From Peptococcaceae bacterium (GTDB lineage Bacteria; Bacillota; Dehalobacteriia; UBA4068; UBA4997), in contig JAHZFN010000270.1 in NCBI GenBank assembly GCA_019421315.1, forward strand, positions 1 through 5,459: DNA of 5,459 nt. The letters are read 5' to 3'. Position 1 is the stretch's first letter. Every line of letters starts with the position of its first letter. Positions 1 to 5,298 of the stretch are shown piece after piece. A model generated the notes under the pieces. The model was not told the origin of the DNA. It worked only from the letters and a program-made list of their open reading frames with translations, and searched no databases. The translations under genes and the position numbers were made by a program.

Positions 1-238
1 GGTGTTAAAACGGTTCATTTGTCTTTTTATAGTGCTTTGACATTTTTGACAAGATTATGGAATGTGTTTTAAGTGTGAACCTTGTGTTGGGGGGATTGCT
101 GTTTGCCGTTTCGTTTGCGACGGCGGCAAAAAGCCGGTGTTTTAATTGGTTTTAAACCGCTTGCCGATAATACTTGGCGGCTTGTTTCATCTATTAAAAA
201 TAATATGAGGTTTTGCGGAAAATATTCTTGAAATACCC

Positions 239-267
239 TATCAATTTGCCCGAAATTATTATATAAT
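239..267 (+). promoter_or_regulatory. Candidate promoter for comM (-10 TATAAT)
   Basis: A perfect TATAAT lies at 262-267 in very AT-rich DNA. The position 17 bases upstream (239-244, TATCAA) matches the -35 consensus TTGACA poorly, so this is a -10-driven guess. A start site here would leave a leader of about 210 bases before the comM start codon. A second candidate nearer the gene is TTGCCG (375-380), a 17-base spacer, and TACTAT (398-403), each 4 of 6 to consensus. I cannot choose between them from sequence alone. Confidence 0.3.
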
Positions 268-287
268 TATGTTGTTAGTTGTTGTGA

Positions 288-309
288 AATGTCGAATTTA
301 ATCGGCATT
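288..309 (+). other. Hairpin in comM leader
   Basis: AATGTCGA (288-295) and TCGGCATT (302-309) can pair over 8 positions, with one U-G wobble and a 6-base loop. It begins about 20 bases after the candidate -10 at 262-267, so it would sit near the 5' end of a comM transcript. No run of T follows closely enough to make it a normal terminator. It could be a 5' stabilising stem, a protein-binding operator, or chance. Confidence 0.3.
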
Positions 310-475
310 GAACTAGTTTTATGTTGTTTGATTTGCGGTGGCTCAATTTATGCCAAACCAAAAAACGCTGTGGTTTGCCGACGGATTTACCTGTTTTTAC
401 TATGTACTATATATTAATAATAATTGGGTTATATTCAGAGGTTTGGGCGGTTTGAAGTTTGGTTTTCGGGCGGAC

Positions 476-480
476 GGAGG
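476..480 (+). promoter_or_regulatory. Ribosome binding site fixing the comM start at 486
   Basis: GGAGG ends 5 bases before ATG 486-488. The in-frame TTG at 459 lies upstream of this site and has no Shine-Dalgarno sequence of its own. The protein from 486 begins MLAIVNS, which matches the usual start of this family. Confidence 0.8.
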
Positions 481-485
481 TACAG

Positions 486-2018
486 ATGTTAGCTATTGTA
501 AACAGTTGCGCTGTTTTCGGAATGGACGCTTTTGCCGTTAAGGTTGAGGTTGACGTCAGCAACGGTATGCCCGGATTTGATATTGTCGGTTTGCCTGATG
601 CGGCTGTTCGGGAAAGCCGCGAAAGGGTTAAAACCGCCATTAAAAATTCCGGCTACGAATTTCCGCTGAAAAGAATAACCGTTAATTTGGCGCCTGCGGA
701 TTTGAAAAAAGAAGGCGCCACTTTTGACGTACCCATAGCTGTGGGCATATTGTCGGCAACGGGGCAGTTGGCGGAAAACAAACTGCTTTCGGAAGCCATG
801 TTTGTGGGTGAGCTTTCTCTGGACGGTACCATTCACGGTGTGAAAGGTGTTTTGCCGATGGCGGCTGCCATGGCGGATTACGGTCTGCAAACTTTTGTTG
901 TGCCGACTGCCAATGCCAAGGAGGCGGCTTTGACGGACAGCGGCGATGTTTACGGAGTGGAAAATATCGGTTCTTTGGTTAATTGGTGGAACGGTCAGAC
1001 GGAATTGCAGCCCACAAAGGTTAATATTGCCGAAATTTTTGCATATGATAATGCTGAACATAAAATTGATATGGCGGACGTTAAAGGTCAGGACGCCGTT
1101 AAGCGGGCCATGGAGATTGCTGCGGCTGGCGGGCATAACCTTTTGATGGTCGGTTCTCCGGGCAGCGGCAAAACTATGCTGGCTCGGCGCATGGTAACCA
1201 TTTTACCGCCCATGACATTGCAGGAAAGTTTGGAAACGACGCGTATTTACAGTGTGGCGGGGGAACTGCCCGTGGGAACGGCGTTGGTTACGGCAAGACC
1301 GTTCAGGGCTCCGCACCACACCTCTTCGGCGGCTTCCGTTATCGGCGGCGGCAGAATACCTAGACCGGGGGAAGTAAGCCTTGCCAATCACGGTATTTTG
1401 TTCATGGACGAAATGCCCGAATTCCCCAGGGATGTTTTGGAGGCCTTGCGTCAGCCTTTGGAGGATAAGGTTGTTACGATTTCCCGTGTCAACGGCAAAA
1501 TGATTTACGACGCCTCTTTTCAGCTGGTGGGCGCCATGAATCCTTGTCCCTGCGGCTATCTGGGCGATCCTTATCATGTCTGCGGCTGTACGCCAAACCA
1601 AATTGAGCGGTATACTGCCAAAATATCGGGTCCTCTTTTGGACAGAATCGATATGGTTGTCAATGTTCAGCGGGTGAAATATGAAGAAATTCATAATCAA
1701 AAAACGGGTGAATTCTCCGAGGTTATCCGCAGACGGGTTATTGCCGCCAGGAATATTCAGAAGGCACGTTTCGGACGGCAGGGAGTTTTTTGCAATGCCA
1801 ATTTGACAAGACAGCAGATGTTGGAATGTTGTCGGTTGACGGATTCGGCGGAGGCTTTGATGAAAGAGGCCTTTAAAAAATTCCATTTGAGCGCCAGGTC
1901 TTACGACAAGATATTGAAGGTAAGCAGGACAATTGCCGATTTGGCAAAATCCGATTTGATTGATATGGCTCATATTGCCGAGGCTCTGCAATACAGAGCA
2001 ATGCACGAAGAAAGGTAG
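486..2018 (+). CDS. comM: ComM/YifB family Mg-chelatase-like AAA+ ATPase
   Basis: A 510-residue cytoplasmic AAA+ ATPase, close to the usual family length of about 500-510. Members studied in Gram-negative bacteria form hexameric helicases that drive branch migration when single-stranded DNA taken up by transformation is integrated. Residues 1-140 are the Lon-like ChlI N-terminal domain, with the hallmark SNGMPGFDIVGLPDAAVRES around 25-44. The Mg-chelatase AAA+ core follows, with Walker A GSPGSGKT at 223-230, the family stretch RPFRAPHHTSS at 271-281, Walker B ILFMDE at 304-309 and GPLLDRID at 382-389. The conserved cysteines C354, C356, C366 and C368 (CPCGYLGD...CGC) are present. The C-terminal Mg-chelatase domain contains LSARSYDKILKVSRTIADL at 468-486, the sensor-2-like region. 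Nothing looks broken. No dprA follows it here, although the two are often close in other bacteria. The gene does not prove that the organism is naturally transformable, since YifB is widespread. Confidence 0.95.
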   Translation: MLAIVNSCAVFGMDAFAVKVEVDVSNGMPGFDIVGLPDAAVRESRERVKTAIKNSGYEFPLKRITVNLAPADLKKEGATFDVPIAVGILSATGQLAENKLLSEAMFVGELSLDGTIHGVKGVLPMAAAMADYGLQTFVVPTANAKEAALTDSGDVYGVENIGSLVNWWNGQTELQPTKVNIAEIFAYDNAEHKIDMADVKGQDAVKRAMEIAAAGGHNLLMVGSPGSGKTMLARRMVTILPPMTLQESLETTRIYSVAGELPVGTALVTARPFRAPHHTSSAASVIGGGRIPRPGEVSLANHGILFMDEMPEFPRDVLEALRQPLEDKVVTISRVNGKMIYDASFQLVGAMNPCPCGYLGDPYHVCGCTPNQIERYTAKISGPLLDRIDMVVNVQRVKYEEIHNQKTGEFSEVIRRRVIAARNIQKARFGRQGVFCNANLTRQQMLECCRLTDSAEALMKEAFKKFHLSARSYDKILKVSRTIADLAKSDLIDMAHIAEALQYRAMHEER

Positions 2019-2182
2019 TTTTGTATTCGGCTTGTTTGAGCGGCACGACAAACGACGGATGATTTTCGTCTATACTTTCAGCGAGTTGTTGTGGAAAAAT
2101 GCGATAGTTAAAAATATAGTTGAAACAGAGTTGATTAAAAATAAGTGAAAAAGTGAAATAGTTGAAAGAAAGGTGAGTTTTG
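2019..2182 (+). other. Short gap between comM and the deacetylase
   Basis: This 164-base gap has no hairpin followed by a T-run, so read-through from comM is possible. Its second half is purine-rich and contains the 10-mer ATAGTTGAAA twice (2116-2125 and 2158-2167). TGGAAA (2092-2097), a 17-base spacer and TATAGT (2115-2120) form a possible weak promoter, 4 of 6 and 5 of 6 to consensus. The deacetylase may therefore be read both with comM and from its own promoter. Confidence 0.3.
2171..2176 (+). promoter_or_regulatory. Ribosome binding site deciding the deacetylase start
   Basis: AGGTGA fits the 3' part of the AGGAGGTGA consensus. Three in-frame starts follow closely: TTG 2180 (spacer 3), GTG 2183 (spacer 6) and ATG 2189 (spacer 12). 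Spacing favours GTG 2183. The choice changes the protein by only one to three residues. Confidence 0.5.
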
Positions 2183-3664
2183 GTGGATATGGAAAAGAAA
2201 AGAAATTCTTTCCGACCCGAAAACGGCAGTTATAATTTTGAGTATGCTGGCGACGAGAGTAGTGTTGATGTGGGGTTTGATAAAACAAGGGGGCGCAGTC
2301 TGCGGCAGGAATACGGCGGCGGCTCCTTGGAATTAACAGATACGAAATCCGAATTCGGTTATGACGGTTGGGTCGGAAAAAGCTTTGCCGAGTATCGGCA
2401 AAGCTATGATAGTGGTAATAATTTTTATTACAGTGAACAAAATGGCGGTTTTCAGCCGGGTTATTCCGCTTATGGTGGCAAAAAAAACAACGAAATGAAG
2501 CCAAGCCAAGCTGTGGATTGGCTGGACGCTTTGAAAAGGTCGCCCGCTCAGGGTAAAGAGAAAAAAAATATACGCAGTAAAAAAATGCGGCAAAACGAGA
2601 AGCTGGGCAAGGCGAATTTACGCAGCGGCAGCTCAGACGGAAATTTTGACAACGGCGGTTTAAAGCGCCCTATGGGTTCCAAGGGAAAAACGGCGGGACG
2701 CCGCCGCCCAAGGCGCAGAAAAATTAAAAAATTGCCTTGTTTTTTGCTGTTTTTTGTGGTTTTGCTGTTGATATTAGGCATTTGTCGGTTGGTTGGCGGC
2801 AACGGCGATGATAATGCGGCGCAGGGCGAAAGTATTCCTGTTTTCAACGAAGAGTTTTGGCAAAGCAAAATTTATGTCGGCGAGGACGTTATTCACGGCA
2901 CGGATCAAACTTTGGTTATACCGCGCAGCAGTTATGATTCGTATATTTCCGCCATCGGCGGCGAACAAAATGCAGACAGATTTTTGTATTACCGCAAGGT
3001 GGCGAACGGTTCCGAACAGGTTAATTATTTGAAAAGGGGTAGTGTTTTTGATGTGGACACTTCCAAAACATTGATAGCTCTTTCCTTTGACGACGGACCT
3101 GACCCTAAGACCATTGACAAATATTTGGCGATACTGAAAGAGTATAACGCTTCGGCGACATTTTTCATGCTGGGACAGCGAATGGAGGCTAATCCCGACG
3201 CTGTTGCCAAAATAAAAGAAAGCGGCAACGAGCCTGCGACTCACACTTGGAATCACAAGAATTTCAAGAAAGCGACGGACGGCGATGTTGACGCCGATTT
3301 GCAGAGATCTTCCGAGGTTTTTGAAAATCTGATAGGATATCCGCCGTATCTGGTGAGGGCGCCTTACGGCAACATTACCGATGCTTTCAAAAACAAAAGC
3401 AGCAGTTTGGGTATGATTTCCTGTATGTGGAATATTGATACCCTGGATTGGAGGCGGCATGATGTGGCAGCGATTGTTGACAGCGTTAAGGCGAACGCTT
3501 CGCCCGGATCTGTGATTTTGATGCACGAGGGCAAAGAGCTTGATTTGGAGGCTTTGCCGCAAATATTGGAGTGGCTCAATGCCCAGGGTTATAAGGTTGT
3601 TTCGGTGGGCGAGCTACTTTGGCAGCTGCACGAAAACGGCGAGGATGGTTTGAATGCAAATTGA
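2183..3664 (+). CDS. Membrane-anchored polysaccharide deacetylase (NodB/CE4 family)
   Basis: A 493-residue carbohydrate esterase family 4 enzyme; the family removes N-acetyl (or O-acetyl) groups from polysaccharides by metal-dependent hydrolysis. Residues 1-170 are hydrophilic and rich in Gly, Ser, Tyr, Asn and charged residues, with no domain I recognise. A basic patch (GRRRPRRRKIKK, 172-183) is followed by one membrane helix at 184-204, so the tail should be cytoplasmic and the enzyme outside. Residues 205-285 form a linker or small domain. The NodB domain spans about 288-480: motif 1 SFDDGP (301-306, D303 and D304), motif 2 HTWNH (H354 and H358 as metal ligands), motif 3 RAPYG (392-396), motif 4 DTLDW (419-423) and motif 5 LMH (H448). 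All catalytic and metal residues are present, so it should be active. Peptidoglycan N-acetylglucosamine (PgdA-like) is the likeliest substrate, by inference; a capsular or biofilm polymer is possible. The cysteine at the end of the helix (LGIC) has Ile at -1, so it is not a good lipobox. A strong terminator follows. Confidence 0.9.
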   Translation: MDMEKKRNSFRPENGSYNFEYAGDESSVDVGFDKTRGRSLRQEYGGGSLELTDTKSEFGYDGWVGKSFAEYRQSYDSGNNFYYSEQNGGFQPGYSAYGGKKNNEMKPSQAVDWLDALKRSPAQGKEKKNIRSKKMRQNEKLGKANLRSGSSDGNFDNGGLKRPMGSKGKTAGRRRPRRRKIKKLPCFLLFFVVLLLILGICRLVGGNGDDNAAQGESIPVFNEEFWQSKIYVGEDVIHGTDQTLVIPRSSYDSYISAIGGEQNADRFLYYRKVANGSEQVNYLKRGSVFDVDTSKTLIALSFDDGPDPKTIDKYLAILKEYNASATFFMLGQRMEANPDAVAKIKESGNEPATHTWNHKNFKKATDGDVDADLQRSSEVFENLIGYPPYLVRAPYGNITDAFKNKSSSLGMISCMWNIDTLDWRRHDVAAIVDSVKANASPGSVILMHEGKELDLEALPQILEWLNAQGYKVVSVGELLWQLHENGEDGLNAN

Positions 3665-3723
3665 TTTCCGTGAATTTCAGGAAATTTCATGATTTACCGT
3701 TGATGTGCAAAGAAAAAATAATA

Positions 3724-3777
3724 AAAAATACAGACGGCAAAACACCTGCTAAAGCCGTCTGTATTTTTGTTTTTTTT
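3724..3777 (+). terminator. Strong intrinsic terminator, probably bidirectional
   Basis: A perfect 15-base inverted repeat (3724-3738 with 3754-3768) encloses a 15-base loop. Its core is CAGACGGC / GCCGTCTG. The right arm runs into a T-rich tract (3764-3777, interrupted by one G), and the left arm is preceded by an A-rich stretch, so it could also stop transcription from the opposite strand. It lies 60 bases after the deacetylase stop codon and ends the upstream transcription unit. Confidence 0.92.
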
Positions 3778-3808
3778 ATTAAAACGGGGAGAATATGAAA
3801 AATAATGC

Positions 3809-3838
3809 TGGAATTTTTCTACTATATATTATATAGTA
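3809..3838 (+). promoter_or_regulatory. Candidate promoter with overlapping AT palindrome
   Basis: TACTATATA (3820-3828) and TATATAGTA (3830-3838) are exact inverted repeats of 9 bases around a single T. The right arm contains TATAGT, 5 of 6 to the -10 consensus, 17 bases after TGGAAT, a 3-of-6 match to the -35 consensus. It lies just after the terminator, where a promoter for the next gene would be expected. The palindrome could be an operator or only reflect AT-rich promoter DNA. Confidence 0.3.
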
Positions 3839-3965
3839 ATAAATGATACGGAAATAAACCGTATTGCCAAGATGGTTTTGAACAGATGAAAAATTGTTTT
3901 AGGCGATTTTGTGAAGTGTTGAGTTTAAGTGGACGTTATAAAAAATCGGTTGCTATTCAAGCTGT

Positions 3966-4025
3966 TGCGCTTGCTGATTGGTGCGCAGTAAAATGCTTGC
4001 CGTATTGATGGCATTAATCACTGCG
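3966..4025 (+). other. Potential structured RNA in hydrolase leader
   Basis: CGCAGT (3984-3989) can pair with ACTGCG (4020-4025), and inside it AATGC (3992-3996) with GCATT (4011-4015), giving a two-part stem with a small internal loop. Alternatively TGCGC (3966-3970) can pair with GCGCA (3983-3987), which uses the same bases as the first stem, so the two folds exclude each other. No T-run follows. I recognise no riboswitch family in it. Confidence 0.25.
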
Positions 4026-4117
4026 GCAGATTATATCGGTTTTGTATTAAGTTGTGTATCAAGTTTTGAATAAAAAGTTACGGAAGATTTGAAAAAAATT
4101 AAAACAGAAAGAATATG

Positions 4118-4122
4118 AAAGG
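4118..4122 (+). promoter_or_regulatory. Ribosome binding site of the alpha/beta hydrolase
   Basis: AAAGG ends 8 bases before ATG 4131, a usable though not strong site. It overlaps a three-codon frame (ATG 4115, stop TGA 4124-4126), which is probably chance. Confidence 0.6.
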
Positions 4123-4130
4123 TTGACATT

Positions 4131-4907
4131 ATGACACAAAAAACCTTTGTTTATGATGGTATAAATGTAGTTTATTACGAAGAGGGCAACGGCTTTCCCG
4201 TTGTGCTTCTGCACGGCTGGGGTTGTTCCCACGAAACGATGGAACCGATTTTTCAGCATTTGGCGCCAAAATTCCGTGTTTACAATTTCGATTTGCCGGG
4301 GCATGGAGCAAGCGACGAGCCGAGGAAGCCTTGGAGCACGGTTGAATACAAGGAAATGCTGAAGGCTTTTTTTGCGGCAAACAATATTGAACACCCGATT
4401 TTGATTGCTCATTCCTTTGGCGGCAGGCTCTCCTTGCGTTTGGGCGCCGAGGGGATCCCCCACAAAATGGTACTGACGGGCTGCGCAGGCTTGAAGCCCA
4501 AGAGAGGTTTGGATTATTACGCCAAGGTTTATTCCTACAAGGCGGCGAAAAAGGCTTTGAGCTTACCGGGGCTGCGTAAAAAGAAAGAGGAAATTCTCGG
4601 CAATATGCGCAGTAAGAAGGGCAGTGCCGATTATCAGCAGGCTTCAGAGGCTATGCGAGGCACTTTTGTTAAGGTTGTCAACGAGGATTTAAAGGATTTG
4701 CTGCCGAAAATTTCCGCTCCAACCTTTTTGTATTGGGGTGAAAACGATACTGCCACGCCGCCCGAAGATGGCAGAACCATGGAAAAAAATATGCAGGATG
4801 CAGGGTTGGTTGTTATGCCAAACTCCACGCATTACGCTTATTTGGAAAATTTGGGTAATTTTTTGGCGGTTGTCGACAGCTTTTTGCAGGCGGAAGCGAA
4901 AAAATGA
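4131..4907 (+). CDS. Alpha/beta fold hydrolase
   Basis: A 258-residue soluble, probably cytoplasmic enzyme of the alpha/beta hydrolase superfamily, complete at both ends and of typical length. The oxyanion-hole motif LLHGWG is at 27-32 and the DLPGHGASDEP segment, typical of the family, at 54-64. The nucleophile elbow is AHSFGG (93-98) with Ser95; most relatives have GHSxGG, so Ala replaces the first Gly. The acid is Asp206 in WGENDTATP (202-210) and the catalytic His is His234 in NSTHYAYLE. The triad is therefore complete and hydrolase activity on an ester, amide or similar bond is expected. The cap region (about 121-190) contains SADYQQASEAMRGTFVKVVNEDL, which resembles a hydrolase group I recall lying beside Mur-ligase genes in Clostridia and relatives; here too a Mur-ligase-like gene follows. 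The substrate is unknown. It is not preceded by a signal peptide. Confidence 0.9.
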   Translation: MTQKTFVYDGINVVYYEEGNGFPVVLLHGWGCSHETMEPIFQHLAPKFRVYNFDLPGHGASDEPRKPWSTVEYKEMLKAFFAANNIEHPILIAHSFGGRLSLRLGAEGIPHKMVLTGCAGLKPKRGLDYYAKVYSYKAAKKALSLPGLRKKKEEILGNMRSKKGSADYQQASEAMRGTFVKVVNEDLKDLLPKISAPTFLYWGENDTATPPEDGRTMEKNMQDAGLVVMPNSTHYAYLENLGNFLAVVDSFLQAEAKK

Positions 4908-4984
4908 GTTTTATTGGGGTTTAGCAGAGGTTATTTCGGCTAAATTTCTTTGCAATTTCTTTACAAAGCTTCTGTTTACTGTTG

Positions 4985-5035
4985 CCAAATTAAAAGGCGA
5001 ATGATTTTTTTTGCAATTTGGGGATTGATTTTTTT
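4985..5035 (+). terminator. Weak candidate terminator after the hydrolase
   Basis: CCAAATT (4985-4991) pairs with AATTTGG (5015-5021) across a 23-base loop, and seven T follow at 5029-5035. A smaller alternative, GCC (4984-4986) with GGC (4997-4999), is followed by eight T at 5005-5012. Both stems are weak, so termination here is uncertain and may be partial. Confidence 0.25.
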
Positions 5036-5108
5036 GGAAGAAAGTTAGATAATAGTATTCAGTGTTTTTTATAAAGATTTTGCTTTGGTGATTTTTGCCG
5101 AACAAGGT

Positions 5109-5156
5109 TTGGTTGTTGATTTTTGCGTTCAATTGAAAAATCGGCTGAAGACCAAA
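5109..5156 (+). other. Hairpin in the leader of the Mur-ligase-like gene
   Basis: GATTTTT (5118-5124) and AAAAATC (5136-5142) are exact inverted repeats around an 11-base loop. Outside them TTTGGT (5109-5114) can pair with ACCAAA (5151-5156), leaving an asymmetric internal loop. No T-run follows, so this is not a terminator on the + strand. Its role is unknown, and AT-rich DNA makes such pairings easier by chance. Confidence 0.25.
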
Positions 5157-5179
5157 ACACAGCTGTAAAATAATACATA

Positions 5180-5185
5180 TATAAT
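5180..5185 (+). promoter_or_regulatory. Candidate -10 element for the Mur-ligase-like gene
   Basis: A perfect TATAAT lies about 114 bases before the start codon at 5299. The expected -35 position (5157-5162, ACACAG) does not match consensus, so confidence is low. Confidence 0.3.
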
Positions 5186-5286
5186 AGTAAGAAAAAAATA
5201 AGTGAATAAAATGCAGTAAGGAAAAATTACAGAAAAATCGGGCGGGTCGGCGTTGTTTGCGGCGTGTTTTTTCGTTCGGTGATTTC

Positions 5287-5291
5287 GGAGG
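5287..5291 (+). promoter_or_regulatory. Ribosome binding site of the Mur-ligase-like gene
   Basis: GGAGG ends 7 bases before ATG 5299, a strong and well-spaced site that confirms this start although the gene is cut by the window edge. Confidence 0.85.
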
Positions 5292-5298
5292 TTGAAAT

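Larger units (their letters stand above)
1..485. other. Long intergenic/leader region before comM, no supported gene
   Basis: I find no convincing coding sequence here. Frame 1 is open only from base 1 to a TAA near base 70 (about 23 codons), so it could be the tail of an upstream gene, but nothing recognisable supports that. A short reading frame at 338-541 runs into the comM start in another frame and has no ribosome binding site. The region holds GC-rich short inverted repeats at 105-137 (for example CGGC 124-127, AAAAA, GCCG 133-136, then GTGTTTT), which could be a weak terminator for an upstream gene. It also holds a perfect TATAAT at 262-267, a hairpin at 288-309 and AT-rich promoter-like sequence at 398-416. 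Most of it probably separates transcription units and serves as an untranslated leader for comM. Confidence 0.5.
3778..4130 (+). other. Intergenic/leader region before the alpha/beta hydrolase
   Basis: No convincing gene is present. A 40-codon frame from ATG 3886 to TGA 4008 lacks a ribosome binding site and is unlike any protein I know. The region contains an AT palindrome at 3820-3838, a possible promoter (TGGAAT 3809-3814, 17-base spacer, TATAGT 3832-3837) overlapping it, and potential RNA stems between 3966 and 4025. If that promoter is used, the hydrolase mRNA has a leader of nearly 290 bases. Confidence 0.35.
4908..5298 (+). other. T-rich intergenic region with repeats and hairpins
   Basis: No gene is supported in this 391-base gap; the reverse-strand frame at 4911-5132 is AT-driven low-complexity sequence without a binding site. 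It contains AATTTCTTT twice (4943-4951 and 4954-4962), a weak terminator-like element (4985-5035), four copies of a TGATTTTT-like motif (near 5002, 5026, 5089 and 5117), a hairpin at 5109-5156, the palindrome ACAGCTGT (5159-5166) and a perfect TATAAT (5180-5185). The size of the gap suggests the following gene has its own promoter. Confidence 0.45.

Noticed and set aside
76..89. Possible LexA-type box GAACCTTGTGTT
   Set aside because: The right half does not match the GTTC half-site of Gram-positive SOS boxes, and it lies about 400 bases from the nearest gene start.
338..541. 67-codon + strand frame overlapping the comM start
   Set aside because: No ribosome binding site precedes its start, the overlap with comM is in another frame, and its Gly/Phe-rich sequence resembles no family.
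489..1136. 215-codon open frame on the - strand inside comM
   Set aside because: It lies fully antisense to a clear, conserved gene, its His/Arg/Asn-rich composition mirrors the codon use of the + strand, and it has no recognisable motif.
1203..2051. 282-codon open frame on the - strand over the second half of comM
   Set aside because: Same reasoning: a shadow of the ATPase core, with no domain, and no gene-like neighbours on that strand.
2765..2788. Possible lipoprotein signal at the end of the deacetylase membrane helix (LGIC)
   Set aside because: The residue before the cysteine is Ile, not Gly, Ala or Ser, and the segment sits about 200 residues into the protein, so an uncleaved membrane anchor fits better.
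2774..3562. 262-codon open frame on the - strand inside the deacetylase gene
   Set aside because: It is antisense to the NodB domain whose motifs are all intact on the + strand; it shows no domain of its own.
3754..3763. Resemblance of the terminator arm (GCCGTCTGTA) to the Neisseria DNA uptake sequence GCCGTCTGAA
   Set aside because: It matches 9 of 10 bases, and uptake sequences do occur as terminator hairpins in Neisseria. But there is one copy only, the final bases are explained by the stem itself, and the gene content does not look neisserial.
3886..4008. 40-codon small open frame before the hydrolase
   Set aside because: No Shine-Dalgarno sequence precedes ATG 3886 and no homology is recognisable. 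Its 3' end overlaps the possible RNA stems; a leader peptide cannot be fully excluded.
4911..5132. 73-codon - strand frame in the gap after the hydrolase
   Set aside because: The Asn/Lys/Phe-rich translation is what AT-rich non-coding DNA gives, and there is no binding site.
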